The notes under the pieces were generated by a model that had not been told where the DNA came from, made no database searches, and worked only from the letters and a program-made list of their open reading frames with translations. Made by a program: the position numbers and the translations under genes. DNA of 64,000 bases from a virus: the IMG/VR virus record IMGVR_UViG_3300025127_000023, positions 1-64,000 of that record, one strand, 5' to 3'. Each line of letters begins with the position of its first letter. Within the stretch, counting starts at the first letter, position 1. Positions 41,537 through 54,700 of this stretch are shown one piece after another.

Positions 41537-42747
41537 TGCCAAAGATACGCCTTGTGAGAAAGGACGGTGGGTTGCTGACCCTTGACGCAACATCGTTTAG
41601 CATATCCATGAACCGTTCTGTGCCTGTAATTCCTATTCCTGTTCTTGCTGAAAGAATGGGTATTGATACGAACACTGTCGCGACAGACATACAGATTGAC
41701 TGTATTTTGGTTGATGATGATTGCGCGGCTACGGAGTTTTTGAGTAGGGCGGCATCTTGCACGATTGACTTTGGTGCAGGTGCAGATACGAGCGCAGGGC
41801 AAACACAGCAATGGTTCGGGGGCAGTGTTGCACTGTCGGACTTGAACGGTAAATCGTTCAACATATCATCGCTGTATCAGTCTTCAAGTCGCATCATTCC
41901 CCCTATTCGCGTTTTGTTTGATACTTCAACAGCAAGTCATTCATCGTCCGGTGGAGGTTCTAATCCAACAACCACTGTCGGTATTCAAGGTATCACCACT
42001 GCCGCGCAGTTAGCATCAACCATCAAGACGGCTCTTGACGCATCCGATTACTCACCAACGCAAGTTGCGACATCGGGCGCGACAACATTCGCGAGTGTAT
42101 TCTCCACATCAGTCGGGGCAGGTAAACTGTCTGCAACCGGCAACTCAAAACTCACCATTACGCAGGTTGAATTGGGTGGCAACGGCAACAACGCAACGCC
42201 GATATTTTGGACTGATGCAGACAATGAAGACTTGTCAAAACCCTTCCACACATCGTTCAAAGGTGGTAGCGCGCACGATTGCAGAAGCGCAGGGGATAAG
42301 TTGCAAGACCTCATCGGGTATGTTGGTAATGCTTCTTTGATGGGCGCAGTTGGGAGCGTGTTTGATGTGTTTGGTAGCGAAGCCGGTGGAGAAGCCGGTG
42401 GGTTTGACATGACAGGAGAACTCTCAACCATTAGCGGAGATTTGGGAACTGACTACATTGTAGGCATACAAATCCCCTTTAATTCCTTGATACAGAAAAC
42501 AGCCGTAAATGCTGACGAGAATAGTTATGTTACGCGCAATCTGCTTATTGTTTCCGGTTTGAATAGCGCGGAAGCCCAATCATCAAAGGGCAACACATTA
42601 CCTTCCGGTGTGGTATTTGATGTGAGCGATAAGTTCACAGGCATACGCGGGACGGTAGTGGGAATGAGTTTTTCCTACGATGCAGGAAACAACATTTACG
42701 AGGGAAGCCTAACATTCCAACCTCTTGATTTCATGGTGGGATTGTAA
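41536..42747 (+). CDS. Putative distal tail/baseplate protein
   Basis: A 403-residue protein, ATG sharing the last A of the previous stop (TAATG) behind GAGGTG. The beta-rich N-terminus (KIRLVRKDGGLLTLDATSFS; SMNRSVPVIPIPVLAERMG; DIQIDCILVDDDC) resembles tail hub proteins. A low-complexity Ser/Gly/Thr-rich middle follows, and a C-terminal part with AEAQSSKGNTLPSG and ends in strands. It lies directly between tape measure and giant tip gene, where distal tail proteins are usually encoded. The assignment rests mostly on order. Confidence 0.65.
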   Translation: MPKIRLVRKDGGLLTLDATSFSISMNRSVPVIPIPVLAERMGIDTNTVATDIQIDCILVDDDCAATEFLSRAASCTIDFGAGADTSAGQTQQWFGGSVALSDLNGKSFNISSLYQSSSRIIPPIRVLFDTSTASHSSSGGGSNPTTTVGIQGITTAAQLASTIKTALDASDYSPTQVATSGATTFASVFSTSVGAGKLSATGNSKLTITQVELGGNGNNATPIFWTDADNEDLSKPFHTSFKGGSAHDCRSAGDKLQDLIGYVGNASLMGAVGSVFDVFGSEAGGEAGGFDMTGELSTISGDLGTDYIVGIQIPFNSLIQKTAVNADENSYVTRNLLIVSGLNSAEAQSSKGNTLPSGVVFDVSDKFTGIRGTVVGMSFSYDAGNNIYEGSLTFQPLDFMVGL

Positions 42748-45700
42748 TGTCAATGTTCGGCAAGACAAGTCATGCGCTATACTTCAACGGAGTTAGCGAT
42801 AGCGTTGTCTGCCCTCAAGGTGGGTTCACCCAAACAGGACACAAACTGATTGACGGTAGTGGTAATGTCGCAAGAACTTCCGCGCATGTTGTAAATGACG
42901 GGGACGCGTTGCAACACGCGTTCTCCAAGAACCAAGCCCTCACTTCATTCACTATTGAAGCATGGGTGTCGCCGGATTGCGGAGGAATTATTGCAACGAA
43001 AGAAGGCTCATTTACTTTGAGAATGGGTAGCGTAGGCGCACCTGCACCTGCTTCGTTTGAAGTTGTGTTGGACAACGGCGTATCAGTTGCCGCACACTCA
43101 AAGCACAATTACCCAACAAATGCAGAATCGTTTATCGCGAACAATAACGGGGTAAGCACCGCGCAAAGAGAACTGTATCATATGTGCGGAGTCTTCACAG
43201 GAGAGCAAGTCAAACTCTATGTCAATGGAGAAGTCATGGCAACTGAAAAGTTGAACGGTAAATACCGAACCAAAATCAATGACCAAGATTTGTATATCGG
43301 TGGTCAAGGTGGAGAATATCGTGGCTACATTGAATCCGTTCATTGGCAACGCGGTCCTAAATCAACCGACCTCAAACCTATTGCGTTCATGAAAGGGTCA
43401 TCAACAATTGGTCTTTGGAGATTTGAAGAGCCGGTTGAGATTGACGACAATGTTTACCACATCAAATCAAACGCGTTAGCGGGTGCTACCACACTCACAC
43501 TTGACACCACGCAAGTGCAAACGCTTTACCGTTCCATCAGTGGCAAAAGCGACACATTCACCGGCACATACACTCCCGAAAGTCTTGGCAACTATCGCGT
43601 TATGAACTCAACACAAAACACAGTTGTTGATGTCGCGCATAGTCAAATCAATCTTCTCATCAATCCAACCGGAACTGACATCAACACAACGCTACCAAAC
43701 AGCAAACCACCCGAAAGAGTAAGGTTGTTGAGCATTCAATCAACAGGCACTATCACGGTATCAAGCACACACCTTGATTTCAACACAACTCCAACGAACG
43801 GGTTGCGAGGTATCTTACATGCGCGCACAGCCTATCATGTAGGCAACAACTTGGCTCACGATAGCACTATTGTCGTGATTCGTTCCGATTTGTTGATTGA
43901 CAGCCAAAGCGGTAAACCGTATCAAATGCAAGGTATGGGAACACAAGCGATTGACAGAAACGGTTCTATGGTTGTTGACGAAAGCGGAAATGATTTTCAT
44001 GGATTCGTCTATTCAAGGCGTTGCTCAATCAACGAAGGCGGAAACCCATTTACTGTTTCTGCCGCAAATTGGACTGTTGACGACAGGTTTCAAATCGGAC
44101 ACAACGGGCGACACAGATACAATCACACCGAAGGTCATTCTTTTTTGAGAATGTTGCCTCCTACATCAAAAGAAGTGATTGAGCGAACGATTGACGGTGT
44201 TGCCGATTCAATGAGAGCGACATTCCCTGCCGCGCATATCGGCATCAAAGAACAGTTGCCAATCAACTCTCGCGTATCAATGTCCTATACAGCCTTCACA
44301 GGTTCTATTCGCAGAATCAAAACAGACGCAACAACAACGCATGTTGTCCTCAATGGTATGAGAACACACGCGTTAAACAAAGACGGCGTTCTTGCGATAG
44401 GTGTTGATGACATACGACCATTTCTTCTCAAAGGGTTTGGGGTTGACAATGTGGATGACGATAGCACCACTCACAAAATGCACTTATTGCCCGAAGACAA
44501 ATCCCGTATTGCCATTATGGAGGTATCGGGAATATCATCGCTACCGTATGTTGAGATTCACTACAACGCGATTGATTTGACAGGCTCAAAAATGGGTGTC
44601 AACAAACCATGTCTGTTGGTTGAAAAGACTGTGCCAAGTGCAAACACAAGCATTGACGGTGATACAGTCGCCGGACACATTGCAACTGCGGTAGGTGCAA
44701 CAATTCATTCTGCCGGTGGTATTGTTTCAATCAGCAAAGACAGCGTTGGTGATGCGCATACGGTAATGAACCCGCACCGTTTAATTGGTGATAACACAGG
44801 TGGCACAGAAAAAGAGATTGAAATGGACGAGTCGCGATTACCTGCTGTTTACACACCTACTAATGCAGAAGACTTGCCTCAATCAGCACCAATTGCTATT
44901 CCTTCATCAAACGAAGAAACCTCCCACCCTTCTGTTTATCATCGGCTTATTCTTTACCCGAACGGAAGAGCGCAAAGCGACCCTCCTATCAATGAAGCAC
45001 CCGCGCATTATCAAGAACAAGTGCAATTTGCATCTCAACAAGGCGCGGCATTTGAAGTATTTGATGTGATTGACAATTACCAACTCAATAACGAACATCA
45101 CATTATCATTCAACCTGCACAAAAAAATCGCTCAATGCAGTTATCAAGAACTGTTGGCGCAAGCGATGACCCTAATGACCATACCTTCGCAAGCCTTGAG
45201 TTTATTCAAGGTCAAGGAAGAGTCAACTCATTCCAAGTTGTTGAGAAGAAAGGTAGTCGCGAAGTTGTGTTAAGAGCGCGCGGACTGATGGCAGATGTCG
45301 CAGACCAAAGCGCGACATACACAGGTGATGCATCACCGGATTCTCACGGTGTCAAAGAAATTATGCCGGGCGCGCCTGTTGTAGCAATCACGCTTGGTGG
45401 TGCGGGTCAAGGCGCAATCAACACAAAGCCATCTTGGGACCCATCTTCCTTATCTCGCGTTGGTTGGAACACAAGAAGAGCGTGTGGCGCAATCATCACT
45501 GCCACACAAAACACCTCAACAGGCTCATTGGATTGGCCGTTTGTCAAAACAGCAACAATAACCGTTGCTCCTCTTAACAACGAATCACCCAATCTTGGAA
45601 GTTGGGGAACATACTGCTTCCCGCCGGTTGGTAAAATCTATCTTGACAATGGGGCTTGTGCGCATTACATATCACGAACAGGAACAGATTTCACATTTGA

Positions 45701-48700
45701 TTTAGAAGCAAACGCATATGCGTTAAAATACGGAAGAGAAGGTGTATTTCTTAACGCGAATGGCACAACAGCCGATTCGTTTCACGCATGGAAATTAGCC
45801 AACACTATCAAACCCGGAACTCAAATCCTTGTTGATGACAAGTTTGACGAACAAAGCATATGCGCTGATGGCACAACTGTAAACGACAGATTGTTTCAAT
45901 CGTTGGGAACAATATCGCACGATTACCAACTCGGCACTCAATACGCTTCAACTCGCGCGCTTGTTGAAATACCAATCTTCCCCAATCAATTTTTTGAAAA
46001 TCGCGAAGCGGGGATATTCCCCGGACCCGATAACAGCATGAAGTTGCATCTTGATGCGACCATGACCGCGCATACTTGGTGTCCTTCACCTGTTGGGCGA
46101 AGAAGTCAAAATCGCAACGCAAGAGATGACGAGATATTTGGACCGTATTACGAACGCAATTACAATGACGAACCTATCCGCGTTGAGGTAGCCAAAGTCT
46201 ATCAACAAACAGTCAGTGGCAGTATCGGTTATTTTGCTCGGTTGATACCAACACACATGACAAGAGTGCCACACAGTAGCCTCACAGCAAGTGGTAGCGT
46301 AAGAGGTATGAACGGTCAAAATTGGTTAAGAAAAGTCTATCTTGAAAATGGTGAATGGTGCTATTATGTCATCAACGATGCTTCACCAAGAAACGACACC
46401 ACCAATAGCAGAATTGAATTGTTGACATTCGCGACACACCACAGCGAGAACTTCTTTCAAGACATTCAAGCAGGTTCAGTTTTAACAATCGGGCAATTAC
46501 CTTACAAGGTCTTCAAACCTCTTGCAAGTGATACCTCGCAGAATACAAAAACTTCTGCTAATGAATACAGAAGGCCATACTACTACGACCGCGCAAACAT
46601 GCAGACACAGGGAGGAAACTTGGACTATGGTTTGCGACAGTATGTGAGTGCAATTGAGTTCAAAGCAGGGCCATTATCCAACCCTCACCTTCCCCGTATT
46701 GAAACAGGTGTCGCGCAAATCAAAGTGTTAAGTGTTGTAGCAGTAGGACCGCCCACAGTTGTTGAGTTTGAGAACTTCAAAGGAGTCCTACCAAAAGGAG
46801 AATTACCAACCAATTACTTCTATTCCTACATCAACCTCGCGAACGGAGATGTAGGAACAATTGTTTACCAATCATCAACAGAAGAAACACAAGTCAGCAT
46901 TGTTCATGGTGGAACTGCGCCTGTTGCGGGCGACATCATTGAGATAACCGGAATAACCTCAAGCACTGAATACCCTCAAACCATTCAAGACGGTTGCTTA
47001 AACGCGACATGGAATTATCCGTTTTGTCCGGGTGGATTGCGCTATGGTGATACAATTTGGATGAACATGCACTACACAAACCCTCACGCCATAGAAGGGT
47101 TGTTCGCCAAGTCGCGAGGCGTATTGAATGAACACGATGTATGGAACGGGTTTAACGGTGGTAAAGGTGAGTTGGCAACACAAGCGCGAGATTCATTACC
47201 GATTGAAAACTTCTTAATTGGTAATACCTGCATTGAAACTGCGCGTAATTTTGTTCAGCATGTCAACAAAACCATTGAGTTAAATTGGACTGAACTCGGA
47301 CATTCAACAAACCCTCCCGTTGTCGCATATCTTGACCCTTACCTAAGCACCGAACAGCATTCTCGCGTTTTACTTTACGATGTTGCACACGACCGTGAGT
47401 TTATCGCATTCCATGATTTACACATGCAAGTTCAATCAAGCGCGGCAACTCCAATTATCAATGAACTTGATGTGGCCGCAGGATTCGCAACTCAAAGAAA
47501 GGACAAAAACCCTGCTCGCGGCTCTCCAATTACTCAAACAATCAATTCAGTCAGTTATGGATTTGAGGTCATGCAAGGACATTCTCAATTTATTGAGGGT
47601 GCATACGCACACGCTTCTTGGTATTTGATGGACTACGGCTACCAAACCGCATCAACAGGTCAATTTTCTAAGGCCAATCGTCAAACTCCACACATTGTTA
47701 AAACGACTTCTCTTATCAATTCAAAAGAACATGACCGGCTTGAACCATCGGTGTTAGATAACGCGCAAGCACAACTCCGACATGCAGAAAACATGCTACA
47801 CAATGATTCTGCAAAGATACGCGCAAATGCTTCGGATGCTTACAAGTTCACATCACGCTTCTTTGATACCCCGGACGGAACGCGAGTCATACCTGCGTTC
47901 CTTTGCATGAAGGGTAATCGCAGTAGCAACATAACCTCAATCAATAGCAACAATGAAAGCGCGAGATTGCAGAACTTACCTCATTGGTATGCGATGGATT
48001 TCACAAGAAGACTTACAGTTGATTTTGGAGAAGTAGGAATACGCGATGGTGTCACAGACATAGAAGCCGCCGCAAAAGAGATTGTTCGCCTTATCAATCA
48101 AGCGGGTGCAAAGAATGGTAAGAGTAGCCAAAGGCGACCCTCCGACCAATACCCCGGCGAAGGAGAACGATTTGACATTAACAGGCGCGCAGTATCAGCA
48201 AGTGGTGAAAATACATTTGAACCAAGCGACCCAACATCAGCGCACCATCATGCAGACTTTGCAACCACAGGTAGCACACATGACCCTGCTCCGTTTTGGG
48301 ATGACAGCGCATTTACATCATACGATAGAGGTTCGCACATGGGCTATCTTCGCGCTCATATAGGTCGCGTTGTTGAAGACATTGACGGCAACGAAGGTTT
48401 CTCAATCATTATTCACAGCACCGTTCCCGGTGCGACAGGTCGCAATTTTTGCGTGTGGATGGATAATAGCAAAGGCCAAACAGAATACAAACCGCAATAC
48501 CTTATTGGTCATGGTGGTCATTTCCGCAACTTCTTTTGCTCACAGCCCGAAATATCCGGCGAAAACATGCACCCCGCGCCTATGCCAATTGACAAAAACG
48601 GGAAACCTTTTGCTCCTATCACTACGCTACGACAACACTTACCCATTGATGAAGCACATGGGGACGCGAAAAACTCACAGAATCTTGGTAGCGATGAAGA

Positions 48701-51700
48701 ACTGAATACAAACACTGCGCCAACCCTCAACGATGAAGGAGGGTCAACTCCAAACAGTGAAGCAACCACAGGTCGCAACTCAAACACAATCAACATGGAG
48801 TCGTTTGAAGATGAAGGACAGAAGTATGCTGTTCGCGAAGGTTTGACAAGAGGCACTACTGCGTCCGCAAGAGTCAATTTTGGTGGTATTGTCGCCGCAG
48901 GTATTCCGGGTTTTTGTGGCGACGCGGGTAAGTGGGGCTTCGGTGAAAACGCTGATGCTGAAAACCGATTCCGCAACATTTACGGACAAAATGTTCCAAC
49001 TACGCACAATGGTTATTCGGTGTATTCTTCTTATGTTCCAAGCAACGAAATTGATGGTGATAATCTTGGTGTAGGCACAGACCTATACGGGCTAAAACTC
49101 ACAGACCATCTTGGTAAAAATCACATTATTCGCTATGTGTATCGCCAAAACGATGTTGAATACACTCACAAAAATACAGCAATTCCTCCAACTGCTGATG
49201 AAGAAATCGTCATTCATTTTGATGACCGCGATGTATCACAAGGAGGTTTTACTATTGGTAGCCGAATGTGGGGTTATGGCGCAAGCGGCACACCTGTTGA
49301 AGAGTTGCAACCAACATCTTCAAGCCAAAAGAAAGTGTGGCGAGGCAACACATTCCGAGGCGTTTACGCTCCAAACAGCGCGTATTCGGTCACTGTATCA
49401 CCAAAGACTGTTCTCAAAACAGGTAGCCTTAGCGGAACAGGTCATGCATTTACGGCAGGAACAAGCGGCTACGCGGCGGCTACAACATACAATGTTATCA
49501 TGCAATCTCGGATAGGCGGTGCGGCGGGTAGCGGAGGGCAAATCCAAGTGACAGTAAACGGTTCGGGACAGGTCACAGGCATTTCAGCACTAACAACAGC
49601 CGGAACAGGATATGCTGTCGGTGATGTATTGATTATTGATGGCGGTTCGCGAGATGCAACAATTACCGTTGCAAGCGTTACGGCATCAGCCAATTACGCG
49701 CACCCTTCAACTTTGATATTGAACGAAGCAGTAGGATGCGGTATTGATAACACCGGAATATGGCACAACCTTCCCAATGTGGACGATGTTCTTGGTTGGT
49801 TGGGCTTCCCCGATAGCGGTTTGATTTGGGTTGCGATTGATGATGGGAACAATACATCAGCCACAGTTCACGCCGGACCTGCGGGGTTGGTGTATCGCTA
49901 CGAAGGTAGGACACATAACAGCAAAACGGGAACTCACGCGTTCTTTGGATTAACAGGTCCGGGCGCAGACGATTTAGACACATTCTTCAATGTCAATACT
50001 CAAGGTCCTCTTTCAACTGCTGACGCAAAAAACCCTGTTACCATCAGCCCATTCCTCAATCAAACAACCCTCATCACCGATGAATTGATGGCGGCGGCAA
50101 CGGCGGCGGCATTTGATTTTGAAGGCGAAGACGGAGAAGTGATGTATTTTGATTGTAGCAAAATGTTCACTCCCGATGGACGAACATACGCAGATTGGAT
50201 GGGTGAGAAGGCACAAACTGCTATTGCTATCAAAGCGTTTAATCCAAAGAAAAACATACTTCCTCTCAAGGATTTGTTCAGTATTGAGTTGAGTAGGGAT
50301 TATGGCATTTTATCATCATCAGCAGAAACCTCCGCATCAGCAAGCGGTGTTTCGGGCGCGGGAGCAAACCCGCACATGGGTGGTTTAACGCGACAAGAAA
50401 TAAACGAAGGAGTGATGTTTGATGCCGGGTATCTGCCCGAAACATTGCTCAACATTACAACGCGTTATCGCGGACACAATGCGAATACCGCCACTCCGGT
50501 CATTGTTGATTCCAACAACAACCCAATCAATGTAAACAATTGGAGAAAGCATTTGCGCGGAGATTATCATACTCGTTATCGTGGCGACCACATCACACCT
50601 ACATTCAACAACATGCCGATTAAATTGGTTGAGGCTTCTCGCGGAGGCATAGAGTTTGCTACATCAGCCGGTGGCGGAGGTCAAAATTGGAACGAAGAGG
50701 AAGCATATGAAACGCACACACTCATAGGTAGTGGTAGCGGTGCGCGACACGGTTTGTATTTTGATTGGCGAGGTGCAAGGCTTGCGAAGGACTTTGTTCG
50801 CAAAGGGGCAGGTTATGAAACAGGAGATACTTACGCGCTTTATGGTTATGAAACGCGCGTAGGCGAAGGAGCAATCACAAAAGGTGTCTTCAACGGCGAT
50901 GGTTTGGATTATGTCAATTCCGGCGGTCTGCAAGGAGGTGGTTTTACAATCACAAACGGAGGGACAGGCTACAATCAATCCGGTTTTTATGATGTTGAAG
51001 CAATTACAGGCAACGGTGTTGGAGGTAAAGTCAATATCACCGTTAGCGGAAGCAATGTTATTCTCTCAATTCCCAATGTTCATCATTTTGAAACAGGCGC
51101 GGGTTATGCTGTTGGAGATACATTCAAAGTTCTCGCGGGTAATCTTGACAGCATTATTACCATCACTGCTGTTTCCGGCATCAATTACAATCCCGGTCCT
51201 TTGTCTGTCACAGGAACAGGCGCGGCAGATATTCAATTGCAAGTCAATGCATTTGGTAAACCAATTGGGTTTGCAGGATTTGTCAACGCGGGAACGGGAT
51301 ATTCTGTCGGTGATACATTTTTGATTACAGGCACAGGAGCAACCAACAACGCGGTCTTTACAGTCACAGAAGTTTCGGGAGGTATGGGGACAGGTTACGC
51401 GTCCTCAACAACATACAACCTACAAGTGGGGGGTGTGACTAAAGGACAAGCCCGACTAAAAGTTGACAGCGCGGGAGTTATAGAGGGCATTGAAGCGTTT
51501 GTTCAACCGCTTGAATACGGATTGACTTACTCACAAGCATTAGATGTTGTTGGTTCGCCGGGTTCGGGAGGTAAAATACAGATTGCAGTTCCGTTTTCGG
51601 CAAACTTCACAGTCGGTGTAGTTTCACCGATTGATAGATACGAAGACCAAGATTACAGATGGGGCGCAGACGGGAGTTATCTTCTTGGGCCTGTTGGTCG

Positions 51701-54700
51701 CCATCGCGCTTTTGCTACAAACAACCTTGACCCGACATCATCACCGAATTACAACCCTGCCGGAGTTCAGCAATTTGGTCGCGAGTTTGCATGGACTGAA
51801 CCAACAAAGTTGTTTTTGACAGAACAATTCTCGGTTCTCGTTTATCCAATAGGCGATAAATACATGTTCTTGGGAGCAGATACAACCGAAGGTATTGAAC
51901 AGATTTGGAGGTTGCAATTGGAGAAATCGTATCAAGTCGGTTTAGGTTCTCGCGTTCAAAATGTTGAGGGTATTGATGGTCGCACACTGCGTCTATTTGG
52001 ACAACGCTACAAAGATACAACCAATCGGATTGCGGGTATTCGGTTAGACGGAAGCAAAAATGGCGAACCATTGACTTATTTCCGTGGTGCGCATGACAGT
52101 GCAGACCACAGCATACCGCTATACTTTGGTGGAGGGTTTAGCGGTGTTACGCTTGACATCAACGATGGTAGCAAAACAGACTACACCGAGCATAACGAAC
52201 ACCCTTACGCAAGCGGACCAACAGGTAGCGCGGGTATGCAAGACATTGGTGAAAAAATGGGAGCATACGCGTTGCTTGACACAACAGCAATGATGGCAAT
52301 GTTCCCCGGAACTCCGTTGTGCGACCAAATGCATGGAAGCACAATACCTCCGTTTGCTAATCAAGATGCAATACTTTCAACCGATATGGACGCAGGAGCA
52401 AACTCTCATACCATACCAAACTCAATGACTTACACCGATGTCAAAATTACGCAACCTGCGCCAATTGTTCTTCGCTTTGCTCATCCATACGCGCGATACA
52501 CAGACAGCAACAACAGCGTTGCATACATTATCTTTGGTCCGGGTCAAGCCGCACCTAAACATTGGAAAGGTGAAAGTCAATCAATGACCACATCGGTTGA
52601 GCCGTCCGGTAAATGGACTGTTGCCGCGAAGCATTACATGACGCAAAATGGAGCGTCTAACACATTTAACTTACTTACCGAAAGCGGTCTTGGATTACCA
52701 AACGAATTGAGCAATACAACCCTTAACGGAGGCACAGACCAATTCTTACCAAGAACCACAGCATACAACACAAGAGATGTTGGAGCGCACAAACTGTTTA
52801 CGCATTGGGAAACCCCACTTGGTTCACCAAACACCAACTTCAATCAAGCATCATCGCTACATTCTCTCTATGTTTCTAACCACTTTGGTGATGCATCAAC
52901 ACTTGATACAGCCGCTACAATTTACGCGCACCCATATTCTCACTACCGAATCCAACCAAGATTTGTAAACAACGCTTATTCTATTTCTCTTGCGTCAAAA
53001 CAAAGCGTCGCGCAATTTCATCTTGATGGTGGTTATTCTCCCGGTGGTTCTTGGTTTGATGACACCATTCGTAAGAATCCGCCACACCCAATTACAAGCG
53101 CAATCATTCAACAATCACAAACAGCAACGGTCAACGGGGTTGTCATCACGACAGGACTCAACGCGACTATGTTCCGAGTTGGTTCGCAAGTAGCAACAGG
53201 TTATGACAAAGATGTTGATGAGGCAAATCCACCGACTGATACATTTCTCATTGACGCAACGCGCTGTCAAAACAGCGAAGAGTTGGGTGCTGTAATCGCG
53301 GCGGCTATCAACACATGGCCCGGTCCTGCAAACCTCAAAGCGATTGGTGGTTCATTCTTGCCATCGTTCCAAGATGCGCAACGCCAAGACAAATACGGTT
53401 GGGTTGATTGTTTGGCACTCAATGCTTACGATGGCACACACGGCATTATTACTGCGTCTAACACATTACCCGACACCCTACCGGACAGTGGTTGGATTCG
53501 CGTTAGCAACAAAGTTGGAGGTGGAACTGATGTCTTTTACGCTCATTACTCAAACAGAACATCAACACAATTTATTCTTGGTCCAAACTACCGAAGCAAC
53601 CAAAATGTGCTTGAAGACCCAACAAAAAGCACATCATCCGGTGGTGCGCAATATGGCGTTGTTTCTTCACTTACACCTTCGGGTCATCGCATCTATGTTT
53701 GGTCTAAAACCGGAAATCTAAGATGGGATAACGGGGCGCAAGAATCACTTATTGGTAGCCGAAACACAGGTGCAACTGCGGCAGACGCACCAACAAATAG
53801 CGCATACGACCACTTTGCGGCAACTCAAGTTCACTTTTCGGGAGTAGTTGATGCAGTTGATAGAACGCGAGCAGTAGGCGCAGTGGGTTGGCATGGTGAG
53901 CGTTATTCCTATCTCAACAGTCTTACAGTTGATGGCAAGATAGCGGCAGGTCTTGGTGCTTGGCTACCCGCGTCCGGTTTCAATCCATACGGGCCATCGC
54001 AAACATGCCACACAATCAACACAATCAAACACTCAATTACAGCATCAGTGAACGAAATATCAAATTACAATGTTGTATTCAGCATTGACTCACACCCCGC
54101 AACATCGGGAACACACCAACGACATTATGTTGCAATCTCATACGAGGGCGACCTACCTATTATTGCTAAAGCCGCGCGAAACGGACAGTCCACTTGTGGA
54201 GATATGTTGCAAATGAAGTGGCGTGATACAGGCACAGGCACAGCAACAATGGGAGGCACAGTTGTTGCGTATCACAATGAGCGTTTCAACAATGACCGAT
54301 ACAGTGCTGAATCAAACGCAGGGCCACATGTTGAAGCATTCTATGATAGTCAAACGCGTAATCCACTTGACCCCGATGCCGCTATGCAATCCGGCGCATC
54401 AACTCAAGCAACACTATTCCAAATGGACGCGTGTTTGTTCCCAACAGGCGACCTTTTCTTCAACAGCGATTACAACCCCGGAGTCAAAAATTGGTCCGAA
54501 GGAACCGAAACCGAACATCTATTTGATAACGAAGACGCAATCAGCAGGTCAAAAGGATTTACCGATTACGGAAACCACCTTGACAACATTATGACATACG
54601 GTAAAACACGCTACGCAGGACGCAATTTCTTTGTTGAGCATGTTGTTTGGAAAAGAATGAGTGGAGGCAACATTACGCTACCCGCACCAAATGCTCGCGG

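Noticed and set aside
41062-41811. 249-residue antisense frame opposite the tape measure/distal tail junction
   Set aside because: It is opposite the conserved tape measure C-terminus; its Pro/Ser-rich composition is the typical mirror of Gly/Thr-rich coding sequence.
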